64,000 bases of DNA from Planctomycetia bacterium (GCA_030539035.1 JAUNSU010000004.1:21571-85570), one strand, 5' to 3'. Positions 19,701-28,460 are shown, counted from the stretch's first letter. A program made the numbers and translations. The notes: generated from the sequence alone by a model not told the origin.

Positions 19701-19833
19701 TTTCGGAAACCCAAACAGGCGTTGTATCGGCCGCCTCTTTCGCATTCAATGCCGGAAGGATCAAAAAGAACAATCCGGAACAAACAAGACAAACCGCTTT
19801 TTTGAAATTCCAAAAATGCTTTCCCCGGTCCAT
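16774..19833 (-). CDS. Dihaem, propeller-containing hydrazine-synthase-alpha-like protein
   Basis: Large secreted protein (1019 residues from ATG 19833, AAGGAG upstream; the frame to 19971 has no ribosome site). A signal peptide covers about residues 1-30. The middle has PD40/TolB-type propeller repeats (WAFLAPTLSYDGKEIFFA, DPWVMPNGRVVFISERRGG, MVDKNGMIVYTRWDYVDRG). The C-terminus has two c-type haem motifs, CQGCH at 831-835 and CVDCH at 884-888. This arrangement matches the hydrazine synthase alpha-like proteins common in planctomycetes that do not do anammox, so a redox or scaffold role is more likely than hydrazine synthesis. The substrate is unknown. Confidence 0.75.
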   Translation of the reverse strand: MDRGKHFWNFKKAVCLVCSGLFFLILPALNAKEAADTTPVWVSEMDVIGALFTPCAQPSGPGWNVVRSLPSWKIGDKVYLHNFEHYSPGSYVFQLPKGKIRFSAGIKIRDGKVFPGQYTVNLFGDGKLLWTSGIITSKSEMAHCDLNLENVHFFVINTVPVGKFQQRDTVIWFEPKFEAEKSVAKEIHFVNFPVDDEGNVLDPCDEKSREYLSLTWQLKAGMSDRIKSQAYHPQATLMKEDRDPLDIILRRTAALCDSLKRSEGGPSLDAESKKLDQLQKESAKVDPGKKKERRILFDQVFDLRREIALANPLLDFKDIVFIKRHYNPEMEKRGNHMCDEFFGFHGRPGGGLYLLKNAFAKERKDQQLVDLLKAAPITNGRLKGQKLDANWAFLAPTLSYDGKEIFFAATDAKTPRHCYQWTDDTCYHLFKIGADGKDLIQLTDGSFNDIDPWVMPNGRVVFISERRGGFGRCHARPCPSYTLHSMEKDGSDIVCLSPHETNEWAPMVDKNGMIVYTRWDYVDRGFNQAHHPWITYPDGRDPRAIQGNYSEEERMRPHFETSFKPVPDSHKVVGTAKGHHTQYFGSVILLDPNVEDDDNGGDPMAPIRRITPDQAFPEAELGVHGPPTNYGQPFPLSEEFYLVAYDSFSGSGRGPYNNFGLYLLDVFGNKIFIYRDPAISIQCPWPVAEREVPPVIPHQTLVGIPKSQTKESNSSAGIKDKKDLPKKAVVGVTNVYNTNRPFPEGSKIKELRIVQILPKTTWNCNDPWIGYGAEKGARKVLGTVPVEADGSARFEMPVDVPVYFQVLDDKGVAVQSMRSATYVKPGETLTCQGCHEGRHSTSMNRLSGFPAAFQRKPSEIKPEMPGSNPFNYPVLVQSILDKHCVDCHSKEAAAEKTFPLDRGPEGRHFFTSYLKLRPYVFVYSSNKNQRMDPPIHYLPASGGAYDGFLDARTFPGKFGANASKLWTLLKEKHYGVQLNDLEMRSIALWLDNNADFYGAYEYDTLATQRKGGVVKPTLE

Positions 19834-20028
19834 AAAAGCTCCTTTTCTTTTAAAAAATATGTGCAAACAGTGTTCTATATTCCAAACAGCCTCCATTTTA
19901 CAAAAGATCAAGTCGGTTGTCAATACCGGAAACCACCGGGAAAAAAAGAGGGTGTCCGCCGGATCTTTCACTTGTTTTTGATCCTGATTTTTCTCTTTTA
20001 TGCAATTTCATTCCGGAAGTCAAAATTT

Positions 20029-20056
20029 TTGCGTCAATATGATCCGTCAATATAAA
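20029..20056 (+). promoter_or_regulatory. Candidate araB promoter with overlapping direct repeats
   Basis: TTGCGT (20029-20034), a 16-bp spacer and TATAAA (20051-20056). The 9-mer CGTCAATAT occurs twice (20032-20040 and 20045-20053), overlapping both the -35 and -10 elements, as expected for a regulator binding site. The role is inferred from position only. Confidence 0.35.
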
Positions 20057-20153
20057 TTGTGCGCCAACGCTCTTGATGATCCCATTTTCCCCAATTATAA
20101 TCAGGCGATGGATCAAATGAAAGACCCGGTCGAAATATTCAGGACCGTCCCTT

Positions 20154-20168
20154 ACTGTTGTCAACAGT
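20154..20168. promoter_or_regulatory. Palindrome ahead of araB, possible operator
   Basis: Perfect inverted repeat ACTGTTG-T-CAACAGT, 37 bp before the araB ATG. It could bind a regulator or form a small leader hairpin. Confidence 0.3.
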
Positions 20169-20205
20169 ATTTCTTTGACAAATCGAATCAAAAAGGAAGG
20201 AACTT

Positions 20206-21885
20206 ATGAAAAAATATTCTCTTGGAATTGATTACGGAACGAACAGCGTTCGAAGTCTGCTTGTCGATATTGCAACGGGCGAAGAGATTGCGTCCGCCGT
20301 TTATTCTTATCCGTCGGGCGAAAAGGGGATTCTTACGGACGCAAAAAATCCGCTTATTGCCCGCCAGAATCCTCGTGAATATATAGAAGGCTTTATTCAA
20401 GTTGCCCGTCGAACTGTTCGATTGGCGCAAAGAAAAGGGATCTGTCCGTCCGATATCATCGGGATCGGAATTGATACAACCGGTTCAACACCTTTACCGG
20501 TTGATCGTAATGGAATTCCGCTTGCGTTTTTGCCGGAATTTCAAGGAGAATTGGCCGCTCAAGCCTGGTTGTGGAAAGATCACAGCGCCTGTGAAGAAGG
20601 GGAATTCATTACCGATCTCGCCAAAAAGGACAAAAACGAATATCTGAACACGTGCGGCGGGATATACAGCAGCGAATGGATCTGGGCCAAAGTACTTCAC
20701 TGCAAAAAAGAGAATCCCCGAGTCTTTAAAGCGGCCTATTCCTGGGTCGAATGCGCGGATTTTGTTCCTGCTTATATTACCGGAAATCTTAAACCGGAAA
20801 CGCTGGTTCGGGGGATCTGCAGCGCAGGACATAAAGCTCTTTATCACGAAAAATGGGGAGGACTCCCTTCCGAAAAATTCTTCGCCAAAATCGATCCGGA
20901 TCTTGTTCCTTATCGTTCCCGATTCGCGAAAGCGGTTCCTTCCGACTCCATTGCCGGATATTTGACGGAGGAAATGGCGAAAAAAGCAGGATTGCCGAAA
21001 GGGATTCCGGTTGCCGTTGGGGCAATTGATGCGCATCTCGGCGCGCTGGGGGCGGGAATAAAAACAGGAACCCTGGTCGAAGTAATCGGAACAAGCTCCT
21101 GCGAAATGCTCGTTTGTCCCTTGAATTACGATGTTCCTGATATTCCCGGTCTGTCGGGAATTGTTCCCGGATCCATTGTTCCCGGAATGTTCGGATTCGA
21201 AGCCGGACAACCCGCCGTTGGAGACATCTTTAACTGGTTCGTCTCTCATGTTGCCGCCGGGGCAATAAAGGGAAAAAGGGATCCGCATCTCGCGCTTACA
21301 AAAGAAGCAAGCAGCCTTTTGCCGGGCGAAAACGGTCTTATCGCCCTCGACTGGAATAATGGCAACCGATGTCTGTTGGGAAATTCCCTGTTGACTGGAC
21401 TTCTGATAGGACAAACATTGCAGACAACGGCGGCGGAGATCTATCGCGCTTTAATTGAAGCGACCGCATTCGGCGGATTGACGATCATCAATCGATTTGA
21501 AGAATATCATATTCCGGTAAAGCAGGTGGTCTTCACCGGAGGAATCGCGGAAAAGAATCCCCTGTTGCTCCAGATCTATGCGGATATTTATAATCGGCCG
21601 GTAATGATCAGCCGAAGTGGACAAACCTGCGCGCTGGGGGCCGCGATCCTCGGATCGGTTGTCGGCGGAGGATACCGATCTGTTCTTCTCGCGCAAAAGA
21701 AAATGTGCGGGATCAAGCCGATCATTTATAAACCGGATCGAAAAGCAAGCATGGTTTATCGGCAATTATATAAAATTTACCATGCTCTCCATGATTCATT
21801 CGGAGGAACAGATCATGCGGCGGATCTTTCCGGAATCATGAACGAATTGACCGCGATTCGGAATCAGGTCCGCCTCTCCCGGTAA
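20206..21885 (+). CDS. araB: L-ribulokinase
   Basis: FGGY-family kinase that phosphorylates L-ribulose in arabinose catabolism. The 559-residue length is typical of AraB. It has GIDYGT (residues 7-12) for ATP binding, GIGIDTTGSTPLPVD, LWKDHSA, YSSEWIWAK, and the C-terminal FGGY-type EATAFGGLTIINRFEEY and VFTGGIAEKNPLLLQIYADI. AAGGAAGGAA lies before the ATG. araA and araD are not in the window. The gene converges with a NIF3-like gene 22 bp away. Other FGGY kinases are less likely given the whole-length match to AraB motifs. Confidence 0.9.
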   Translation: MKKYSLGIDYGTNSVRSLLVDIATGEEIASAVYSYPSGEKGILTDAKNPLIARQNPREYIEGFIQVARRTVRLAQRKGICPSDIIGIGIDTTGSTPLPVDRNGIPLAFLPEFQGELAAQAWLWKDHSACEEGEFITDLAKKDKNEYLNTCGGIYSSEWIWAKVLHCKKENPRVFKAAYSWVECADFVPAYITGNLKPETLVRGICSAGHKALYHEKWGGLPSEKFFAKIDPDLVPYRSRFAKAVPSDSIAGYLTEEMAKKAGLPKGIPVAVGAIDAHLGALGAGIKTGTLVEVIGTSSCEMLVCPLNYDVPDIPGLSGIVPGSIVPGMFGFEAGQPAVGDIFNWFVSHVAAGAIKGKRDPHLALTKEASSLLPGENGLIALDWNNGNRCLLGNSLLTGLLIGQTLQTTAAEIYRALIEATAFGGLTIINRFEEYHIPVKQVVFTGGIAEKNPLLLQIYADIYNRPVMISRSGQTCALGAAILGSVVGGGYRSVLLAQKKMCGIKPIIYKPDRKASMVYRQLYKIYHALHDSFGGTDHAADLSGIMNELTAIRNQVRLSR

Positions 21886-21907
21886 AGAACAGGGAATCAG
21901 AAAAAAT

Positions 21908-22765
21908 TCATGAGCCGGTAAAGAATCGAATCGGTTCCCTTTCGTCTTTACTTGCCCAGATCTTGAGATCGGGAAAACGATGTGCGATTCGACGGGCCAT
22001 CGTTTCCATTGCAAAGCGTTCCGTCGCGTAATGGCCCGGTAAAATAAGGGCAAGTTCAAGGGCCTGTGCTTCCAGACAGGGATGAAAATGGGTTTCCCCC
22101 AAAAGGAGAAGATCTGCCTTTTGACGGGCGGCCTCTTCGATAAAGGTTCCCGCCGCACCGCAGCCGATCGCGATGATCTGTATTTTTTTATTATCCGGAC
22201 CAACGATCTGCAAGGAATCGCGGTGCAGAAGATGAAGTATTTTCTTTGCCAGCTCTTTCAGAGAAACCGCTTTCTTTAATTTTCCGATCCTTCCGCTTCC
22301 CAACGGTTGACCTATACGGCGAATAAGATCACCGCCGACATTCGAAAGATCATCGAGCATATTTTCGTTTGCGATGACCCTGGACGGAATCAAAGGCGCG
22401 ATATTCATCAGATCCAGCATTTCCGCCAGTTGTTCGTTGATCCCGAAAAACGCGGAATCATGAGCTGTATGCGGACTGAAAACCGCGATTTTCGCTTCCA
22501 TTAACGCGAGAAGCATTCGCCCGTTCGGTGTATCGGTCGTCCAGCGTTTGCCCGCATGAAAAGGAAAAGGATGATGGGATACAATAAGATCCGCCTTCTT
22601 CTTCCGTGCTTCGTCGATCGTTTCCGCCGTAATGGTAAGACAGGTCATTACTTTCTGGATCTCGCGATTCCGGGCTCCGATCAGCAAACCGGTATTATCA
22701 AATTCTTCCGTTAAATCCAATGGGTAAATTCTTTCCAGATAATTGACAAGTTCCTGTTGATTCAT
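21908..22765 (-). CDS. NIF3/YbgI-family metal-binding protein
   Basis: Nif3-like dinuclear-metal protein, often annotated as GTP cyclohydrolase 1 type 2 homologue; its true reaction is unsettled. Metal-ligand motifs are visible: VSHHPFPFH near residue 64, SPHTAHD, and C-terminal GETHFHPCLEAQ. ATG 22765 has AAGGAG upstream, so the longer frame to 22843 is not used. The 285-residue length fits the longer bacterial form with a middle insertion. Confidence 0.88.
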   Translation of the reverse strand: MNQQELVNYLERIYPLDLTEEFDNTGLLIGARNREIQKVMTCLTITAETIDEARKKKADLIVSHHPFPFHAGKRWTTDTPNGRMLLALMEAKIAVFSPHTAHDSAFFGINEQLAEMLDLMNIAPLIPSRVIANENMLDDLSNVGGDLIRRIGQPLGSGRIGKLKKAVSLKELAKKILHLLHRDSLQIVGPDNKKIQIIAIGCGAAGTFIEEAARQKADLLLLGETHFHPCLEAQALELALILPGHYATERFAMETMARRIAHRFPDLKIWASKDEREPIRFFTGS

Positions 22766-22853
22766 CAGATCTGCTCCTTCAGATGTTCCTGTATTTTCCG
22801 TTCGCCTGTACGGTATCTTACCGCAAAGGGACTCCGTATTCAAGGAAAAATAT

Positions 22854-22887
22854 AAAAAAAAGGGAAAGAGAATCCATTTTCTTTCCC
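22854..22887 (-). terminator. Terminator of the thioredoxin-trypsin gene
   Basis: Arms GGGAAAG (22862-22868) and CTTTCCC (22881-22887), followed on the minus strand by eight Ts (22854-22861). Confidence 0.75.
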
Positions 22888-22931
22888 TGAGGATATTATT
22901 TCACGTCAACAAAGAGGCAAAAAAGATCCTC

Positions 22932-24560
22932 TCAATTCTGATTTCGCGGAGAAAGACCATTCGAAAGTCGAATGATTTCGGTCTCCTTTTTCGTTCCGTT
23001 GGCCGATCCGGCCGCCGACCAATTAACGATGCAAATGATTTCCGCGCCCGCCTGCTGATATTGACGAAGCTGATCCAACTTGGAATCCGTTCCGCTTTTT
23101 TGAGCGCTTTCAAAATTCACCGGCTGGATCGCAATCGGCCCGGCAAAAGACTGTCCGTAGGCGGGATTCGTAGAAGCGACCGCATAATTGCCGCTTGCCG
23201 CCGGATTAACAGCGGGATCACCCGGATTCACCGGATTTGCGGTTGGGATCGACGCGGCGAGAGCAGAATCGGCGGACTGATTGCGCTTCATCATATCCTG
23301 GTAAACGAACATCAGATTCGGGTTGGCAAGCAAATTTTCATAGATCACCGACGCGGGAACAAAGAACCCTTCATTTGCCTTATCATCCGCTGCATTGCAA
23401 ACACCGGAAAGAGCATATCCATTTTGACCCGCGATAAAGAGTCCGCCGCCGCTTCGGCCGCCGACAGGGGCGTTGGAAACCTCGATATAATAGAACATAT
23501 TTTTCGCGGATCCCGATTTTTTAGAATCGAAAAAATGCCGGTCTGTTGCAACGACCTGATGCTGAAGCGGTGTCGGATTATTTCCCTGATCACATCCAAT
23601 ACTGATCATGGGATCCCCGGCATGGGCTCTGTAGTCCGCGGGAACAAGAGGAATGGGAGCAACTTCAAAGGGCAAAGGAACTCCGACAAAGCCAAGATCG
23701 ATATCACCGTCAAAGGAGATGCATTCGCCGGGAACGGTAATGGACTGCTGGGTCGAAGAATTGAAAACATCGATTTCAATTTTTCCTTTTCCCTCGCCAA
23801 CTCGAAAGAGGTGTCCGCAAGTTAAAACCAGGGCTTCATAATTTTGTCCTGTTTTATTTGTATGAATAATGGTTCCAGTTCCCCGATTGATTACACCGTT
23901 CGGATCAATATATCGAATTCGAACGGTTGCGGCCATCGGGGCGGTGATCGGAGCGCTGGCAGCGGAAAAGGATTTTCCATTTTCCGGAACAGAGACCGCT
24001 TCAGGGAAAGAAGCGGGAACATTGATCGGAGCAGGAGCGGCCAAAGCGGAAAAAGAATCGGAATTCGGCGAAGAAACAGTTGCCTCTTGGGGAACTTCCG
24101 GAACATTGATCTCTTTTTGCGCAAGTGCCCGATTGAACATTTCAAGCAGCTTGGGCTGTATTTCGGGAATATCTTCTCCCTGTCCGACAAGACGGTCGAT
24201 CTCCTGATTATTTTTAAGCAGGACAAAGGTCGGCATTGTTGCAATATCATATTTTCGGAAGATCTCCCGGCTTCCCGGCTTTTCAAGAAAAACCGTTTGG
24301 ATCGGATAATTTTTCTCCCTCATCTGCTGAAGAAGGGGTTCGATCTTGCGGCATGCCGGACAAGCTTGACCGGAAAATTCCAAAAGAACAAGTTCATCCG
24401 AAGATCCTTGGGAAGCGGTCCCGTTTGCGGATACCTGAAAAAGGCTGCCTGTTAAAAGAATTCCGGCAATAAAAAGAAAAAATACGATTAAAACAGCAGT
24501 TTTTTTATCTATCTTGCCAAAAAATGTATCCAAATGAGTGTTGGAGTTCAACTTATTCAT
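22932..24560 (-). CDS. Membrane-anchored thioredoxin-trypsin-like protease fusion
   Basis: N-terminal transmembrane anchor (about residues 21-43), then a thioredoxin domain with CPAC at 67-70 and cis-Pro in TMPTF (P110). After a Pro/Ala-rich linker (about 155-210) comes a trypsin-like domain with a plausible catalytic triad: H250 in LTCGH, D288 in GDIDLGFV, S370 in GGRSGGGLF. A low-complexity tail and a last conserved-looking segment (AGAEIICIVNW) follow. Both domains would sit in the periplasm. The start is uncertain; ATG 24560 has a weak AGGA close by, and the open frame reaches 24704. The function could be periplasmic thiol and proteolytic quality control. Confidence 0.75.
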   Translation of the reverse strand: MNKLNSNTHLDTFFGKIDKKTAVLIVFFLFIAGILLTGSLFQVSANGTASQGSSDELVLLEFSGQACPACRKIEPLLQQMREKNYPIQTVFLEKPGSREIFRKYDIATMPTFVLLKNNQEIDRLVGQGEDIPEIQPKLLEMFNRALAQKEINVPEVPQEATVSSPNSDSFSALAAPAPINVPASFPEAVSVPENGKSFSAASAPITAPMAATVRIRYIDPNGVINRGTGTIIHTNKTGQNYEALVLTCGHLFRVGEGKGKIEIDVFNSSTQQSITVPGECISFDGDIDLGFVGVPLPFEVAPIPLVPADYRAHAGDPMISIGCDQGNNPTPLQHQVVATDRHFFDSKKSGSAKNMFYYIEVSNAPVGGRSGGGLFIAGQNGYALSGVCNAADDKANEGFFVPASVIYENLLANPNLMFVYQDMMKRNQSADSALAASIPTANPVNPGDPAVNPAASGNYAVASTNPAYGQSFAGPIAIQPVNFESAQKSGTDSKLDQLRQYQQAGAEIICIVNWSAAGSANGTKKETEIIRLSNGLSPRNQN

Positions 24561-24973
24561 AAATCCTGGGCATCCTTTCCCCGAAATCATACGGTTTCCG
24601 TCAACTTCCCGATCGCGATTTTCCATTCCTTCCCTGGTGCGGAAAACCGGACATAAGTCCTGATAGATCGGGATGTTTTCTCCTCTTAAACAGTATAAAA
24701 GCATTCATTGGATCGATCCTTCGTCCAATTAAGGGAGAAGGATACCGATTTTTTCAAACCGGCGCAAGAGGAAATTTTTGAAAAAGATTTTTATTTTTTT
24801 TCAACCATTTTTCAATCAGACGATGATGTATTGAAAAGTAAAATCATTTTTTGTATAATAAGGTCTTCGATCGGAGGGAAAACAGCATTTTCGGGCAGGA
24901 TTCAAGTGGAAAAATCCGCGTTTTCCCAATAATACATGATGTTGGTTGCAAACATCGACAGAAAGGAAATCTC
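24561..24973. other. Divergent intergenic region
   Basis: A 413-bp gap between the protease fusion (leftward) and the GH42-like gene (rightward). It contains the promoter at 24831-24859 and about 110 nt of leader. Upstream codons of the fusion frame may extend into it. Nothing else was seen. Confidence 0.5.
24831..24859 (+). promoter_or_regulatory. Strong sigma-70-type promoter for the GH42-like gene
   Basis: TTGAAA (24831-24836), a 17-bp spacer and a perfect TATAAT (24854-24859). The leader to ATG 24974 is about 108 nt. Confidence 0.75.
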
Positions 24974-26908
24974 ATGAAGTTTTCGCGATTATTATACGGT
25001 TTATTCCTTTTAATGCTTTTCTTTTTTACCTCCCAAGATGCGGGATCAGTGGAGCGGGCCAAGGTAAAAATGGATAAAAATCTCTATTTTGCCTATCGGT
25101 CCTTTTGGCCGGAACATCAAACGATGAAGCGATTTTTTGACGTTGGGGTTAATACCGTTTGCATTTTCCCGTCCAGTACCTGTAATTCGCTGGGAGAACC
25201 TTATGGAAAATATCCGTCGATCTGGAGATATCCGAAATCTTATGATTGGGAATCTTTGGAAAAGCAATTTGATGAGATCATCGCGATCAATCCGAACGTC
25301 GAATTTCTCTGTATGGTCGATCTGAATTCGCCCACTTGGGTTGCCCGTTCCCTTGCGGGAGGAGGTGATGGAAATTACGACAGCTTTATCGATCTTTCCA
25401 ACTGTCTTTCCAATTCGGAATGGAAAAAAATGACCATGGAATACATGCGTGATTTTCTCCATCATACAGAAAGCAAATACGGAAACCGGATCAAAGCCTA
25501 TATTTTGGTTTGCGGAAAAACGGATGAATGGATGGACTATTCCGGAGGGCGAGCGGGCCGGTCCAAAGAGAATGCCTATTCGAACTGGCGATCGGAACGC
25601 GGACTCGGCAAAGCGAATTTCGCCTCTCTGGATCAGTTGGATACCGCCGCTTTTAAAAATATCGTTCGCGATCCTTCGACCGAATCGGATGCGTTGAATT
25701 CCGTTGCTTTCATACAGGATCTGATCGCCGATTCCATTATCGAATTTTGCAAGGAAGCAAAAAAAGAAACGGGATCCAAAAAAGAAGTCGGGGTCTTTTT
25801 CGGATATATCATGGAATTGAACAGCTGGCAATTGACCGGCTGCGGCCATCTGGGATATGAAAAAGTCTTTCAGTCTCCTTATATTGATTTTATGATCAGC
25901 CCGGGAACTTACGCGGATCGGCCCATGGGCGGCGGAAGCGGATTCATGATCGCCAATGCGACCCGACTTCTCAACGGCAAAGGATTTATGCACGAAATCG
26001 ATCATCGAACCACCACATATAATTGCAATCTCAATGAATTTGTAAAAATTCAGTGGATGAAGAATTGGAAGAGCCCACAGGAAGATATTGCGGGCATGCG
26101 CCGCGAATTTGCCCTTGCGTTGATCAATCATTCCTCGCTTTGGTTCTTCGATATGTGGGGCGGAGCTCATCAGTCGGAGGAAGCGATTCAAAATATCGCG
26201 TTAATGAAGCGGATCTGGAATCGGCTTTCTTCTGATCGAAGCCGAACAGCGGCGGAAATCCTTTTGGTCGCCGATCCGCAGGGAATCATGCAAATCAACG
26301 GTCGCGGACCGACCCCCTGGAATACGCCTCTTCGAAATCATTTGAACCGGATCGGAGCTCCTTTTGAGATCTGTTCTTTTAACGATTTGAACCGTATGGA
26401 TCTTGCGCAATATAAAATGATTCTCTTTCCGAGTACATTTTTAATCACACCGGATCGGGCAAAGATTCTGGAAGAGAAAGTTCTGAAAGACAACAGGACT
26501 ATTCTTTGGATGGGGCCGGCCGGGATCAGCGATGGAAAAACGCTGGATCCCAACCGCGTCAAAAAATGGACAGGATCCGCTTACGATGTATCCGAACCGG
26601 TAAAAATCGCACAAGAAGGGTGGACCTCATATTTCGTCCGTAATCCGGACTGGATTCAGCCCTCTCTTTTGAAAAAATACGCGAAAGAGGCGGGCGTTGC
26701 TCTTTACTGTACGGAAGCAGTCCCTGTTTACGCAAATGAACGCCTGATCGCCGTTCACATTAAAGAAGGAGGTCAAAAAAAGATCTCGCTTCCGCGAAAG
26801 GTCAAAAAGATCACCGAGATCTTTACCGGAAAAACGGTGGGAGAGAACACTTCTTCCTTTCTTTACGATTTTCAATCGCCGGAAACCGCATTGTTCGAGA
26901 TCGAATAA
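24974..26908 (+). CDS. Secreted GH42-like glycoside hydrolase
   Basis: The 644-residue protein has a hydrophobic signal segment (residues 1-25, KFSRLLYGLFLLMLFFF). A TIM-barrel-like region follows with candidate acidic residues in GKTDEW and MHEIDHRTT. The C-terminal part (ILLVADPQG..., KMILFPSTFLITPDRAKILEEKV) resembles the Rossmann-like trimerisation domain of GH42 beta-galactosidases. The substrate is not certain; the catalytic residues are not the classic GH42 pair, so this may be a distant relative. AAGGAAA precedes the ATG. A bidirectional terminator follows. Confidence 0.6.
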   Translation: MKFSRLLYGLFLLMLFFFTSQDAGSVERAKVKMDKNLYFAYRSFWPEHQTMKRFFDVGVNTVCIFPSSTCNSLGEPYGKYPSIWRYPKSYDWESLEKQFDEIIAINPNVEFLCMVDLNSPTWVARSLAGGGDGNYDSFIDLSNCLSNSEWKKMTMEYMRDFLHHTESKYGNRIKAYILVCGKTDEWMDYSGGRAGRSKENAYSNWRSERGLGKANFASLDQLDTAAFKNIVRDPSTESDALNSVAFIQDLIADSIIEFCKEAKKETGSKKEVGVFFGYIMELNSWQLTGCGHLGYEKVFQSPYIDFMISPGTYADRPMGGGSGFMIANATRLLNGKGFMHEIDHRTTTYNCNLNEFVKIQWMKNWKSPQEDIAGMRREFALALINHSSLWFFDMWGGAHQSEEAIQNIALMKRIWNRLSSDRSRTAAEILLVADPQGIMQINGRGPTPWNTPLRNHLNRIGAPFEICSFNDLNRMDLAQYKMILFPSTFLITPDRAKILEEKVLKDNRTILWMGPAGISDGKTLDPNRVKKWTGSAYDVSEPVKIAQEGWTSYFVRNPDWIQPSLLKKYAKEAGVALYCTEAVPVYANERLIAVHIKEGGQKKISLPRKVKKITEIFTGKTVGENTSSFLYDFQSPETALFEIE

Positions 26909-26931
26909 GTTGCCCGGGTGATCTTCCGGAA

Positions 26932-26965
26932 AAAGAAAAAGGCGGAAAATTCCGCCTTTTTCTTT
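26932..26965. terminator. Bidirectional terminator
   Basis: Perfect inverted repeat with 16-bp arms (26932-26947 and 26950-26965; core GGCGGAA/TTCCGCC flanked by A and T tracts). It lies between the converging GH42-like and DUF5009 genes. Confidence 0.9.
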
Positions 26966-26997
26966 GTTGATTCGGATGAATCCTCTGCAAGGTTCGA

Positions 26998-28239
26998 TCA
27001 TATTTTGAGGAAAACGCGATGCCGGTAAAGGAAGAAGAGGAACCACCAGCAAACGACGACATATCCCACGGCCATAATCAACGGTTGAATCGTTTCCGGA
27101 CAGAGGGAAGAGATGCCGGAGAAGCAGAAATTTCTTGCCCGATCAAATCCGAGAATTCGCTGAGCCATATAAATCGTAATGGAGTTCATTCCGATCACGA
27201 CCAGGAAGAAACTCCATCGTCTGAACTGAAGAACATCGATCACCAGATAGAAGAGGGCGAAAACGATTACCGCGATTCCGCCTGTAAGGCAAACGAAAGA
27301 GCTTGTCCACAGGTTTTTATTAAGCGGAAAGAACGTACTCCACAAAATTCCGACTCCAACCAGGAACACCCCCCAAAGGATCAATCGCAATATTTTTTCC
27401 CGCGAAGAAACAACCGAAGGATCTTTTTGAACCAGTGCTCCGGCCATCATTCCGAACAGCGCGGTAATAATGGCGGGGATCAGGGTGAGGAGACCTTCGG
27501 GATCATGGATTTCCCGATACAATTTTCCGGGCATGATCGTCCGGTCAACATATCCAACGATCGAACCTTCCATGGTAAGATTTTTTGTGATCTGTTCATC
27601 CGGAGAGAAGAGTTTGCTTGCCTGTTCCATGAATGGAGCGCATTTTGCACCGGGGTTTGCGTCCGGAGCGGGCACCAGGCAGATCAGCAGCCAATAGCCA
27701 ATCAGAATCAAAGCACAAACCGCAATTTGCCGTTTAAGGCCCGTATTCATGTAGATAAGAGCCGCAAACATCCAGGCAAGTCCAATATGTCCGAGGACAC
27801 TGCAAATACGCATACTGTTGATATCGAAAATTAAGGTATTATTGAACAAAATACCGAGAAAAACAAGGATCACAGCCCGCCAAACAATTTTTCCGTAAAT
27901 GCTGAGGGAAGATTTTTTTTGGGCCTGCTGCTTTGCCAAAGAAAAGGTAAAAGAGATCCCGGCAAGAAAAAGAAAGAAAGGAAAGATCAAATCATAGAAG
28001 GTAAATCCATGCCAAGCAGGATGCTTCATTTGCAGTGCGATCTCCTGAGTGCAGGAAGAAGGCCAGCATTGAGCGATCGCGGTAAAAATACCGGCACCTC
28101 CCATAATGAAGAAAATATCCAATCCGCGAAGGGCATCCAACGAGAGAAGCCGCTTTGAGATCTCTTTTTCCTGTTCCGCAATCCGAGCGACTGTTAACGC
28201 GTTTTCAGATTCCAATGAAATATCTTCCGTTGCTAACAT
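26998..28239 (-). CDS. DUF5009/HGSNAT-like membrane acyltransferase
   Basis: Multi-pass membrane protein (413 residues, about 10 hydrophobic segments) with the family opening LSLDALRGLDIFFIMGG and HGFTFYDLIFPFFLFLAGISF. This matches DUF5009 proteins related to heparan-alpha-glucosaminide N-acetyltransferase, which move acetyl groups across membranes onto amino sugars. The start is ATG 28239 with AAAGGA upstream; a TTG seven codons earlier is less likely. A sugar-modifying role would fit the polysaccharide context but is inferred. Confidence 0.8.
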   Translation of the reverse strand: MLATEDISLESENALTVARIAEQEKEISKRLLSLDALRGLDIFFIMGGAGIFTAIAQCWPSSCTQEIALQMKHPAWHGFTFYDLIFPFFLFLAGISFTFSLAKQQAQKKSSLSIYGKIVWRAVILVFLGILFNNTLIFDINSMRICSVLGHIGLAWMFAALIYMNTGLKRQIAVCALILIGYWLLICLVPAPDANPGAKCAPFMEQASKLFSPDEQITKNLTMEGSIVGYVDRTIMPGKLYREIHDPEGLLTLIPAIITALFGMMAGALVQKDPSVVSSREKILRLILWGVFLVGVGILWSTFFPLNKNLWTSSFVCLTGGIAVIVFALFYLVIDVLQFRRWSFFLVVIGMNSITIYMAQRILGFDRARNFCFSGISSLCPETIQPLIMAVGYVVVCWWFLFFLYRHRVFLKI

Positions 28240-28400
28240 ATTTTTTCCTTTCCCGATCAATAAAAATTTAAGGAGATTCTATTATTGATTCAATAATAAT
28301 TTTCTTTCAAGCAAGTTTGATTAAAAGACAATTATCAGATATAGAAGAATAAATAATATCCCTGTTTTACTTTTTTACCCGACTTATGGACATCGGCCAT

Positions 28401-28430
28401 ATTTTAACATGGTAATGATTACATTGTCAA
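28401..28430 (-). promoter_or_regulatory. Promoter with internal palindrome for the DUF5009 gene
   Basis: On the minus strand, a perfect TTGACA (28425-28430), an 18-bp spacer and TAAAAT (28401-28406). The spacer contains the 11-bp palindrome GTAATGATTAC (28412-28422), a possible repressor site. Confidence 0.6.
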
Positions 28431-28460
28431 GTAAGTAAAAGAAGCCGATACTAAAATTAT

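Larger units (their letters stand above)
19834..20205. other. Intergenic regulatory region upstream of araB
   Basis: This 372-bp gap separates divergent genes (dihaem gene leftward, araB rightward). It holds the candidate araB promoter with direct repeats at 20029-20056 and a small palindrome at 20154-20168. I see no gene in it. Confidence 0.6.

Noticed and set aside
16774..19833. Anammox hydrazine synthase
   Set aside because: Only the alpha-like architecture is present; no other hydrazine-synthase or anammox genes are near, and such homologues occur in other planctomycetes.
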